From: Glebionis coronaria
Taxonomy: Eukaryota > Streptophyta > Magnoliopsida > Asterales > Asteraceae
Length of the DNA: 64,000 nucleotides
Reading direction: 5' to 3'
NCBI GenBank assembly: GCA_025667525.1
Contig: CM046874.1
Coordinates: 279,742,380-279,806,379, forward strand
In this document: positions 11,239 to 21,895 of the stretch, one piece after another
Layout of the letters: each line of letters starts with the position of its first letter
Numbering within the stretch: the stretch's first letter is position 1
Notes under the pieces: model-generated
Database searches by the model: none
Seen by the model: only the letters and a program-made list of their open reading frames with translations
What the model was told of the DNA's origin: nothing
Position numbers and translations under genes: made by a program

Positions 11239-11962
11239 AAACGTCACGTACAACGAGAAGGCGAGCAAAGAAGATTCTTTTTGGTATTTTGTGTTTTTTT
11301 CAATTTTTTTGTGGTTTTTGATTGTATTAACCTTTTGGAATTGGTGAATATATTAAGTAGACAATGAGTCCACAAATCTCCTCACTAATCAAATCTCTTG
11401 ATTAAAAAGGCCTCAAGGAATGAAAACGATCACGTGGAGTGAACGCCTTCGATGACTTTAGAACGATGGTGGAACACCAAATCGTTCAAGAGGGTTTAAT
11501 CATATGAAAACCAAGAAAATATATATGATATGTAATAATACTTTGGGCGGCAAAACCCTCGATTCACTCTCAAAATCAAATACGCACAAGCAAGCGGAGG
11601 AAACGAGGCGGCGCGAAGCACTTAAGAGCCTTTTTCCTTTAGGTTGTGAAATACAACCGCCTTATACCCACCTTATAGTTTGTATTATCAAGATTAAGCT
11701 TCACGAAAGTATTTATCTATTTTTGCCTTTTTCTTTGGTTTGAGATTCGAATACAATGATCGAGTGATGAAATCCCGAATCAAGGTTGTGATTGCTCACG
11801 TATTTGGAGTACTTGTGTATTTATTGTTCTACGTATACAATATAGTAATAGTATTCACACAAAAACCAAAAAACGATAATACGTATTAATAGAGTGCTAT
11901 TAATACAATTATATTATGGCTAATATAGAAAACAACAATTGTCAATCAAAACACAACACGCC

Positions 11963-11980
11963 TCCCCGGCAGCGGCGCCA
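11963..11980 (-). promoter_or_regulatory. Element A primer-binding site (Asp tRNA)
   Basis: On the minus strand TGGCGCCGCTGCCGGGGA lies three bases after the LTR end. It complements the 3-prime end of plant tRNA-Asp with one mismatch. Asp-tRNA priming is typical of the Athila lineage. Confidence 0.9.
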
Positions 11981-11983
11981 TTT

Positions 11984-14900
11984 TGATAGTTGTAAAATCA
12001 CACTTGTTTAGGAAAACAAGGCAATAATATAGGGTAAGCACGACGATTTAGGAAAACCGTGTGTAAATGACCCTAAAGGTGAGTTCGTTCTCTCGAGGAG
12101 GCACGTGTGTTGTGTAATGAATGATTGATTATGTTTATGATTATTAATGAGAAGAAAAGAAAAGAAAATGACGAAGACGAAAAAGATAGAAAAATAAGGC
12201 AAAACACTACTAGAAAGTTACAACGTAGAACGTGAAAAAGCACAAAATTTAAAATTTTAATCTAAAAATTCCTAAAAATTACTAAAAGTCCCAAATAATA
12301 TTCTAAGAGTTTACAAAAAATCCAAACTTGCTAAAACCTTTTAATTAATTTAATAATGACTTTTTAATGCTAATTAAAGCCCTAAAAATCACTTTTAAAT
12401 ATTAAAAAGCCCTAAACAAGATTTAATAGTTTGTAAACCTCAAAAATGACCTAATTAAGCTAAAAACTATTTTTAAAAATTTTAAAACCAAATTAAACTA
12501 TTTTTAAACTCCTAAAAACTATTAAAATCTATTAAATCTTAAATTAATTCTAAAAATTAATTGAAAAGCCTAAAAATTAAATGGAAAGTGACAAAGGTCC
12601 TATTTTAATGTCTAGAATCTAGGAAAAATGAAAAAGAAATAAAAATAAAACTTTGAATTTTAATGAATAAAATAATATTAAAATATTCAAAAAAATGAAA
12701 AGTTCTCAAATAAATTCTAAAAAATTCTCAAAAATCCTAAATATTCTAACTAAGAAGAAAATGTAAACAAAAGTTTCTAAAACCTTTTAGTTAATTTTAT
12801 ATTAATTTTCAAAGTTCAATAAAAAACCTAAAATCAAATAAAATTAAAAATTAAAGTTTTTGAAAACTTTTTTATATGTAAACCTCAAAAATAAGAATTA
12901 AAACCTAAAAACTATTTTTTTGTATTTTTTTATTACTGTTTAATATTTTTAAATGACTTTTTAAATTTAAAACTAAAAATAATCCTAAAAATAATCCTAA
13001 AAATTAATTAAATAAAAGGAAAAATAAAATTTTTAAACAGAAAAATCCTAAACTCTATTTAAAACCTAGGAAAAATGAAAAGAAGCTAAAAAGCTTAATA
13101 AATAAGCTGAAAATGACTTAAAAGCTCACGGCTTATTTTAGATAAGCCAAAACACAAACACCTTATATATTTAACCTTGTAAACTCTTACCAGTCAAAGA
13201 CCCTAGGGCAGATGGTTAGAGCGTATGTGTGTGAGAGGAGTGGCGCAGGTTCGAGTCCTGGCCACGTCCTTTTTGGAGTTTATATTTTTTTTTTTTTTTA
13301 ATTTTAAAAACTTGATCCAGTAACCTTTGTAAGCTATAAAAAACACAAACCAAGTCAAATCTTATCCAAGATTAAGCAAATAAATGGCAAAAACGTGCCC
13401 AGGTCTTAAACACTTTCTGATGAACAAGTGTGTTTTCACACTTGAGCACTTTGGTGCCAAGAGGACTTGGCTGGTGACTTTTTTGGTGATGTATTATGGA
13501 CAAAAGGGCACCCTTGTGCTTATTGAAGCACAAGGAGTCAATCAAAAGCAGAAAATAAGCACTTTGCACCAAGAATTCACAATCAAAAGCACACACAGGC
13601 TAAAGCAAGTTTCTGTGACAAATTTCTAGGTTTGTGGACTAATGAGCTAATAGCTTGCACTCTAATGAACTTCAAACAACCAAAATTTGCACAAACAATC
13701 ACCAAATGGTACACAATCAAACTGCAAACCTTAAACACCCTAAGTCTAAACAGATTACAAGTTCTTGGACAATTTTTTCAATCACAATAAGCAGAAAGAG
13801 TGATATGCAGATTTTGCTTACTCTTTTCACTTTTTAATGCACAAACTTGCTTAAAACTTGTACCAATCTATTCTAAGACTAACATGCAACCTATCTCAAT
13901 CCCTTTTTACCTAGCTAACACCTTTTTAAATCATGAATCAAGATTTTTACCCTACTTAAACCTGTTTCCAAACACCCTTTAAAAACTTGTAAACCAAGAC
14001 TTAACAAACCAAAACACTTAAGAACTTGCTCACTTAGATCCTACTAGCATCTAACAAGCAAATAACAACATAAAAACTCAATTCAAACCAGACTTATCAA
14101 CAATTATCACATAATCATGCACATCACATAAACCACAAGTTTCTGAAAATTTAAAGGGGAAAAGTATTTTTTACCTAAGGACCTTACATCCAAGGTCCTT
14201 TGTGGTTGCAATACCACCTCCTTACCAACTGGGGTTGGTGCAGAACAAAATCAACAATCAATCTTTAAACCTGCCAAAAAGAAAATCAAAGAAGAAGAAA
14301 CAAGCAATATATCATGTATATACTGTTTTCTCTCTTATTTTCCTTAAAAACTTTTCTCAAAAACTTCAAACTTGAAACACACGTCTTAAAAACAATCAAT
14401 TTCAGAAAATTAACACCCCAAATCCACTTTCACTTTTCTGGTGTGCAAATTTCCTAAAATCAAAATCTTTTTAAAACCCTTTTTGAAAACTTGAATCACT
14501 CAAATTTTTCACAAATTAAAATGGAACTCAGTCAATAGCCTTAACACAACACACAAACTTTTTAAAAACATAAAAGGAATTACAATTGCATTTAACAAAC
14601 ACCAAACTTTATTTCTTAAAAAAGGAATTACAAGGTTTTGGCTAAAAACTGGAACAAAGGGATACCACACATTTGGTCCTCCTTATATACTACTGAAAAG
14701 AAAAGTCTAGAAACACAAAACCCTAATATACAGAATTCCTAAAAAGCCCTTGATTCTTTGACTGAAAATGGGTCAAAAATCGTGCCCATGTGATCATGTG
14801 AAGATGCCAGCTCTCATTGGTTAATCTTGGACGTTGGTTTGGTCTTGGGGACAAAGGGATTCCATCCAACCGTTTAAATGGTCGGGACATAGGGTTTGGG

Positions 14901-15792
14901 GGAAAATGACTTGAGCAGGGAGGTACGGGGTGGGTCCCTTAAGCCATGTGACACTGTTTTGTTGGGTGGGTTTGGGTAAGGTCGGGTTCAATCAGGGTTC
15001 TGGAAGGTATCAGGGTAAAACCCTTTGTTTTGGGTGAGATGGGATTTAGGGTTTATGGGGATAATATGGTTGTTTAATCCGTTTTGGGTAATTAACATTT
15101 TTAAATAAATGTTAAGGAGGGAAAGGGATTAAGTGGGTTTATTTGACCTTTGACCAAGTTTAATATTAAAACCGGGTTTGGGTGATGGACTGGGTTGGGT
15201 GGTGGGTACGGGTAGGGTATTTGTTAAATGGGTGGGTTTGGATGACGTGTCAGGGTCTGGTTGGTTGTGGGAGTATGTTGGTTTGGCAGTTTTGATCCCC
15301 AAGCTTTCACCATCTTTCCACTTTGTATTAAAACCCCATCAGCGCCCAAATAACAAGTGACAACTTTTGGCAAGTTGTCACTTTTGGCACAATTACTTCC
15401 AAAAACTTTTCCAAGGGCATTAAATGTATATTCTTCAAATTCCAGGGACTGATCTTGAACAATCTTCAAACATTAAGGATTATACTTGTACATTTGATAT
15501 TTTGAGGGTCAAATGTGACAAGTTCTTCAAAGATGAGGGGCCATTTTTGCCAATCTTCAATTCTTCAAGGGTCTTTTTGCAAAATTCCAAACTTGGGCCC
15601 GGTTCATTGTGCGACTTCGTTTCCCGTGTTCGTTTTTGATTGATTCTTGTGTTCTTTTGCCAATTCCTCAATATCCGTACCTAAAAATACACAAGTAACA
15701 AACACGAGCATATATTTGGCATATTTTATGATATTTTATGCATTTTAAGGCCGTTTTGGACGATGAGACCATGTATAAAAGCAGTCTCATCA
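11984..15792 (-). repeat. Element A 5-prime LTR
   Basis: 3,809 bases. On the minus strand it begins TGATGAGAC and ends CAACTATCA. It contains an antisense tRNA-like sequence (13199-13269) and a terminal inverted repeat (15762-15791). Several short open frames in it have no recognisable product and recur in the other LTR. Confidence 0.95.
13199..13269 (+). pseudogene. tRNA-like sequence inside element A 5-prime LTR (antisense)
   Basis: A second copy, identical by eye to 3511-3581, followed by TTTTT at 13270-13274. Confidence 0.65.
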
Positions 15793-15973
15793 CTATTTCT
15801 AACTCAAATTCAAAATTTGGCGATACAAAATTTTTCGGCTTACCGTTTTGTCAGACTGAGGAATTTATTGTCGGACTAAGAAATTTTTTTTTGAATTTTC
15901 GGAATTTCAATTTTAACCACACATCATCACAACAAATCCACTAAGATCTGCAATTCATCCACAAGTATTCACC
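15793..15973 (+). other. Copia-1 leader, right of insertion A
   Basis: It begins with the CTATT duplication and carries the end of the untranslated leader to the gag ATG at 15974. A rich in T and A/C stretch; nothing else recognised. Confidence 0.8.
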
Positions 15974-17464
15974 ATGTCTAACAACAACATCAACATTGCA
16001 ACTGCTAATCAAATTCGTTTGGAACAAGGTGGCAACGGTAATCCACCTGTGCTCACTACCGGTTGCTACGTTCAATGGAGATCTCGTTTTCTCAGATTTC
16101 TCGACGGAAAAGAAAACCGAACTGCTCTTCGTCACTGCCTTGAGAATCCACCTCCAGTTTTTGAATTCAGACCAATTACAACACAGACAGAGGATGGTAC
16201 TTCATCAACTATACGAGCTATGGAGGATTTTGACACATGTTCTGCTGAGAAAAAGAAACTCCTCCAAGCTGAAGCTGATGCTGTAAACTTCATACTCACT
16301 GGAATTGATAACGATATCTATTCCACAGTTGATGCATGTCCTAATGCTATGGAAATGTGGAATGCAATTCATCGATTGAAGCAAGGTGAGTCGATCAATG
16401 TTCAAGATCTCGAGACTAATCTACTTTGGGAGTTTGGAAAATTCACATCTGAAGATGGTGAATCCATTGACTCATATTACTCGAGATTCTACAAAATGAT
16501 GAATGAGCTTGTCAGAAATCAGTGCACCATCTCCAATCATCATGCCAATGTTCAGTTTCTACTTCAACTCAAACCGGAATGGCAAAGGTTTGTGACTTTG
16601 CTTAAACAAAGGGAAGATATCAAGACCATCTCCTATCACAAACTTTATGATATCTTAAAACAACATCAGAATGAAGTGAATGAACTAAGGGCTGAAAAGG
16701 CAGAACGGTCTGCTAATTCTATTGCTTTTGTGGCTGCTACTTCAACAAAACCCGTTCCCCGTCAACAACCACCTACTCATTCCTCAAAGTCATCAAGCTC
16801 ATCCACCAAACCTCTAGTTGCTGCTAAACACAAAGCAAAAGCAATTGTCCCCACTCCACCTCCAAAGTATGACACCGAGTCAGATGGAGATAGTGACGAT
16901 GAACAAACTTCAAGGGACCAGAAGATTGAAGAACTCATGTCTTTACTCACCACAACTTATAAGAAGATCTACAAACCTACCAACAACAACCTCAGATCAT
17001 CATCCAATGCTAGATATAAGGAAGTTGATCATGCACCTAGGTATGATCGTGATGCTAGGTATGATAATCAGATGATGCTGAATCAAGTTGGGGCTAGAGA
17101 TACTGTAGGCACTCCGGTTGTGCAGAAGACTGGGATTCAATGCTTCAACTGCAAGGGTTTTGGGCACATGGCTAGGGAATGCAAGAAGCCAAAACGGGTT
17201 AAGGACTCAGGGTATCACAAGGAAAAGATGCTACTGTGTAAGAAAGAAGAAGCAGGAATTCCACTCACAGCAGATGAAGTTGACTGGCGTGATGACACTG
17301 ATGATGAAGCCGATGATCAAGAGTTAGAGGCACATTATGTGTACATGGCAAAGATTCAAGAAGTGATCCCAGAGACTGATGATACTTCTGGACCCATCTA
17401 TGATTCTGAGCCACTTGAAAAGGTACCATCATATGATAACTATAATGTGTTTGCTAATGAATGA
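15974..17464 (+). CDS. gag: Copia-1 Gag (UBN2-type, CCHC zinc knuckle)
   Basis: This is a 496-residue Gag, the structural protein that would form the particle. The N-terminal two-fifths resembles the copia-type gag polypeptide (UBN2) domain, with FILTGIDNDIYSTV and AMEMWNAI near residues 100-130 and DSYYSRFYKMMNELV further on. A Ser/Pro/Lys-rich linker follows. A CCHC knuckle, CFNCKGFGHMAREC, lies near residues 390-403. The ATG at 15974 follows the leader and precedes MSNNNINIA. The frame ends at TGA 17462-17464, but the same frame continues open beyond it with residues similar to copia-3. The TGA is therefore most likely a nonsense change inside a longer polyprotein. Confidence 0.92.
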   Translation: MSNNNINIATANQIRLEQGGNGNPPVLTTGCYVQWRSRFLRFLDGKENRTALRHCLENPPPVFEFRPITTQTEDGTSSTIRAMEDFDTCSAEKKKLLQAEADAVNFILTGIDNDIYSTVDACPNAMEMWNAIHRLKQGESINVQDLETNLLWEFGKFTSEDGESIDSYYSRFYKMMNELVRNQCTISNHHANVQFLLQLKPEWQRFVTLLKQREDIKTISYHKLYDILKQHQNEVNELRAEKAERSANSIAFVAATSTKPVPRQQPPTHSSKSSSSSTKPLVAAKHKAKAIVPTPPPKYDTESDGDSDDEQTSRDQKIEELMSLLTTTYKKIYKPTNNNLRSSSNARYKEVDHAPRYDRDARYDNQMMLNQVGARDTVGTPVVQKTGIQCFNCKGFGHMARECKKPKRVKDSGYHKEKMLLCKKEEAGIPLTADEVDWRDDTDDEADDQELEAHYVYMAKIQEVIPETDDTSGPIYDSEPLEKVPSYDNYNVFANE

Positions 17465-18537
17465 CGGCATCCTGAGCAACCCGAAAGCATCAATGACACA
17501 TATGTAATGGACACGGAGGATAGCAATATCTCTACGGATTCACAGCATATGTGTAATGATGACGGAAAAGCTGTTCAGGATACTGACTCGGATGAGGATC
17601 GTGATTCGCTTGCGTCTATTATTGATTCTTTAAAACATGAAATTGAGGAAAACAAAGAGGCTAATAAACGTTTGAAGCAAGCAAACACATCCTTAGCCGA
17701 GGAGATAGACAGGCTTAAAGAGTGTGATTATGTAAAAGAAGCTGATCGACGGGTTGCAATAGCTAATGGTTTGGTATATGAACGTAAGGTGCTCAACGAA
17801 CAATATTGTTCTGAAGTAACACACGAAATTCATATGTCAAAACAGAAGATATCGGAACTTGAAGAACAACTGCTGCTACATAAACTCCAAATGACTGAAT
17901 TAGAGTCGGTTAACAAAGAACAAACTGAGCTTTATAAAACTCGTGAAGAAAAGGATATTGAAAAAATTATTGCTTTGGAAAAGAGAGTCGACACGTTAAA
18001 CAACATTGTTTACAAAACGGGTCAGTCTATTCAAACTATGAATATGCTCAATAGAAATATGAAAACGAGTTTTGTCAAGCCTGAATATCTGAAGAAAACT
18101 CAAAGTACCAAGCCTGCTCTTTATGATATCGGTTGTTATGTTGATAATCTTGCTCTTATGCTTTCCCCTGACTGCGACGAAATCATTCGTCAACAAGAAG
18201 AAAGTCGATCAAACTTAAGTGATTTAATAAACCTTTCTGATTCTAACAATCATATTAAGTTTGTCCCTCAAAAAGAACTTTCAAAAGAACAAAAGATGTA
18301 TAATAGTGTTCCACCACCAAGTGATGAACCACAAAAGAAAGTTTCTTTAAAAAGGAGTTTCAAAAAGCAATCAATCTTGTTAGAAAAGCGAATTTTGGAT
18401 GAAAAACGTAAATAGGATGAGAAAAGCAAAAGTGTTCAGCAATTTGAGTCTATAAAACAAGGGGTTTTAAATTTGTGCAAAGGTGTCGTCGACTATGAAA
18501 AAGTTTCTAGGGATACCATTTGGAATATTAAACCTAA
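17465..18537 (+). pseudogene. Copia-1 second Gag-side ORF, coiled-coil part (left of insertion B)
   Basis: It continues in the gag frame after the TGA at 17462 and is open from an ATG at 17507 to a TAG at 18413-18415. It then stays in the same frame to 18537, where element B is inserted. Joined across B (18537 to 29921, removing one CCTAA) the frame is preserved: NIKP then NPQVEVV. The product is rich in Glu, Lys and Leu with heptad-like segments (KHEIEENKEANKRLKQANT, LEEQLLLHKLQMTELESV) and is probably coiled-coil. I do not recognise an enzyme domain. Copia-3 has a homologue. Its role is unknown; an extended Gag in particle assembly is an inference. Confidence 0.8.
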
Positions 18538-21245
18538 TAATAAGTGTGTAAACACTTATCATTTTGCCACTAAAATCAAGGAAAAACAAGACCGAATCAT
18601 GTGTTTTATATCATAAAAGTCGGAATTACGCGTGGTTTTGTGTTTTCTGTGTTAAATTGGTACAAATGATCAAAAGAAGAGAAAACACGGGATTTCACGG
18701 TCAAATGTCGAAGAAAAGTCCAAGATAGAGACAAAGACAATGTCAAAGACCAAAAGTGTGCCATGGTCACGGAAACCGGCAAAGTCGACACGGGTTTGAA
18801 AATAATTTCAAGAAAGCCGAAATCGAGCTCGTTTTAGTGGATTAAATATTTTCGAAGATATTCGAGCTTAGTGGGTCCCACATTTTGGAATTGGGCCCAA
18901 AAACCCATTAAGGAGTATTAGTTACTTACTTTTGGAATACAAGCCCAATTAGGCCCAAAATTGTGTTATTAAAGAAACGGATTGGAATTGGGCTTAAGCC
19001 CATTCAAATGTAAACAAGAAACAAACGGATGAAAAGTTGCTTCATATATGGTCAACCCTTATCTCACCCCAATTCATGTTTTTAATAAACAGTTATCCCA
19101 AACATTTAACATCCCCTACACGTGTAATCAGAACACACGTTTAACAAACTCTTTCCCAAATAAAATGTCCCCCACTTATCCCCAGTCAAACCCAACGTTT
19201 TATTTATAAAACGTTTTCACTCCACACGTTTACCCTCCCATGTGTTTATCACCCCACCTCACTTATATTAAATAAAACGTAATGTTTTATTTACCAACAA
19301 ACACACCCAATGCCATCCTGGCAATCCGTGGCTCACAAGGTGCGTTTTCAGCCGATGATCAAGAGAGAGAAAGAAGAATGATGGGATAAATGGCAAAGAT
19401 TAATTGCTTAAAATGAAGCTATGAAGAAGGTTTTTGGGGGTTTTGCCTATAAAAACCCCATCTTCAATGTAATTAGTTAGCACTTTTCTTATTTTTAATT
19501 TTCATTCATTAGTTTAGATTTAATTTTGTATTCCTTTAAATTTCCAGCAAATGTAATTTTTAATTTTAATTAATGAAAAGTTAAATTTTAATTATTCTTG
19601 TCTCCTTTAATTTTCGATTCATAGTCATCACTGTTTGGTTATTTACAAGTTTATTTTATAATCTGCTTTAATCCAATTTTTATATTACTGTTTGAGTAAT
19701 TCGAGTTGTTTGTGATTAAAATAATTATCAATCTTTGAATGTTTATTTACTGTTCGTGAGTTTATAATATAAAAAAATAATATAAAGAAAGTGATTTCGA
19801 TATTTCCCCCACTGGGAAATATAAAGGTTTCTGTTCATTTCTCAGTTCGGATTGGGTTATTATTTGGTTCAAAGGAGTGATTGGTTCGAAGCTGTTCGAG
19901 AGTTTGTGTTTAGATTCGAAGGTGACGGTTCGTTTCGATTCACAAGTACGCTCAGCGCGTTACTTCGACCCAACGGCTTCGTCACTAGGTTTGTCCTTGT
20001 TTTTATTTTTATGTTAAATTTAGTTAATATAATCTGCTTAAGATTTTTTTTTAGTTTTCGTTTGGTATTGCTAGATAGTGTTTAAATCTGCTTATTTCGT
20101 TTTCGTTGATTAGTGTTATTGCTTATTATAGCTTATCTAGTATTAGTCCCTTTTAATTTTCTTGCTCTAGTTATATGCTTATTATCTGCTTAGTTTATAG
20201 TACTGTTTGGGTAGTTTTGCTGAATTTAAATCTGCTTGCTAATTTCTGTTTGGGTTCGGTTTTGCTTTTCGGTTTGGATTATATTGCTTATTAAGTTGTT
20301 TAGTATGTTTCTGTCTAGCTTATAGGAACTGTTTTTTTTTGGTATTTAATTTTTCTGCTTATTAGATTTTTCTTTCTGATAGCTTATTTGCTTTTGCTTA
20401 TTTAGGATTTGATATAATTGCTAGCCTGCTTTAGCCTTTTTGCAATTGCTTATTTTTGCTGCTGAACATACAGATTCATTTAATCTGTATGTTTTTGATT
20501 GTCCAAAAAAATAACAAAAAAAGATATAACAAAATTTCGTCTGGGGTGGGTTCTGAACCCCTGACCCCTAGTTTGGCAGCCAAACGGTGCAACCAATTGA
20601 GCTAGACATCTTTTTGTTTATAGCTTTGCATAGTTTAATTAATATAACCTTTTTAATTAGTTGCAATTTTAAATTAATTTAATTACAAGTTTTTAATTTA
20701 TTTAAAATTTAATTAAAAGTTTTATTTTAATTCAGTTTTTATAAAAATACAAAAACACAAAAACACAAAAACACAAAAAAAAAATTATTTACTTTTATAA
20801 CTTTAAATTTGTTTTCATTTTATTTTGTTTATTTAAATAGATTTCATTTTAAATTTACTTTTATTTTTAAATTTAAATTAGTTTTAAATTACCTTTATTT
20901 TAAATTTACTTTTATGAGTCTTTAGTTTAAAAAAGTTTTTAAGTTTTTATTTAAAAGTTTTAGTTTAAAATTTAAGTTAGTTTTATTTGAAATATTTTTA
21001 AGTAGATTTTATTAAAGTTACTAGTTTAAAATTAATTAGATTAAAATAGTTTTTATTTAAAAAGTTTTTATTAGTTTAATTTTTACATTAGATTAAAAAG
21101 ATTTTATATTAAGTAGCTTTTAGTTTAAAATATCCTAAAATTACGTTTACCAAGAACAAATATAATATTACGTTAAACCGAAAATCAATTCGAGTCGAGT
21201 CGAGGAAAAACGAACTTAACTGATACATACAAAATCTCATTATCA
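18538..21245 (+). repeat. Element B 5-prime LTR
   Basis: 2,708 bases, starting TAATAAGTGTG and ending CTCATTATCA. It has an inverted repeat at its very start (18540-18559, arms ATAAGTGT and ACACTTAT), TATAAAAACCCC near 19,450, which is a plausible TATA region, and an antisense tRNA-like sequence at 20540-20610. Confidence 0.93.
20540..20610 (-). pseudogene. tRNA-like sequence in element B 5-prime LTR (antisense to the element)
   Basis: On the minus strand TAGCTCAATTGG fits the A-box consensus fully. The B box is GGTTCAGAACC in this copy, which departs from the consensus in the invariant CGA. A central GTTTGG/CCAAAC stem replaces a normal anticodon arm and the acceptor stem is not recognisable. 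It is tRNA-derived or tRNA-like, not a functional tRNA. Confidence 0.7.
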
Positions 21246-21248
21246 AAA

Positions 21249-21266
21249 TGGCGCCGCTGCCGCTTC
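21249..21266 (+). promoter_or_regulatory. Element B primer-binding site (Asp-tRNA-like)
   Basis: TGGCGCCGCTGCC lies three bases after the LTR end and matches the element A site, then diverges (GCTTC where A has GGGGA). It is a shortened complement to tRNA-Asp. Confidence 0.82.
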
Positions 21267-21895
21267 GCTCGTACGATTGACGATTTTTCGTGAAGACGTT
21301 TGGATTTTGGGATCCGTTCTTTTTGAACGTTAATTTTCTTGCACAAAAAAATCAAAAATACAAAAAAAATCAAAAACTTAAAAATACAAAAAAATTAAAA
21401 AATCACAAAAGCAAACTCTTTCCTAAGATTTGCACCAAAAAAATTAAAAAATCAAAAGTAATACTTTTTCCTAAAAGTATTACACCAAAAATATTACGTA
21501 TTAGTGTTAATTTTTTATTTCTTTCGATTTTTCTTGTGAATATATGTTTTTCTAAAAAAATACAAAAAGATTTTTCATTTACTATAGTATATTACGTAGA
21601 ACATTAAATTACCTACTTTTCAAATAAGCCTTAGTTGGGATTTCATCACCTAACTATTGTAGTCGCATCTATAACGAAAAAAAGGGCAAAATATATAAAT
21701 ACTAGTAAGACGTCACCTCGTTTCCTCGCTTGCTTGTGCGTATATTGAGAGGGACGACCGATTATTGGTTTGCCAACTCAAGTAGTATTTACGTATATAT
21801 TTTTGTAGCTTTTTCATATTGCTCCTCGAGAGGGAAAATCCTTTTCCTCTCAAAGTCGACCGAGGTCACCTACCTCATTCCAAAGTTTTAATTGT

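Larger units (their letters stand above)
2308..15792 (-). mobile_element. Element A, Athila-like Ty3-gypsy, Gag-protease only (non-autonomous)
   Basis: A complete minus-strand element of 13,485 bases with perfect CTATT duplications (2303-2307 and 15793-15797), inserted in the copia-1 leader. The 5-prime LTR is 11984-15792 and the 3-prime LTR is 2308-6103. They are nearly identical: I count about eight to ten substitutions plus a 13-base indel in 3.8 kb. The internal region of 5,880 bases holds an Asp-tRNA primer site, one long intact Gag-protease ORF, and a 1.9-kb non-coding tail. It has no RT, RNase H or integrase, so it must be moved in trans. It is the youngest element in the window. Confidence 0.96.
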
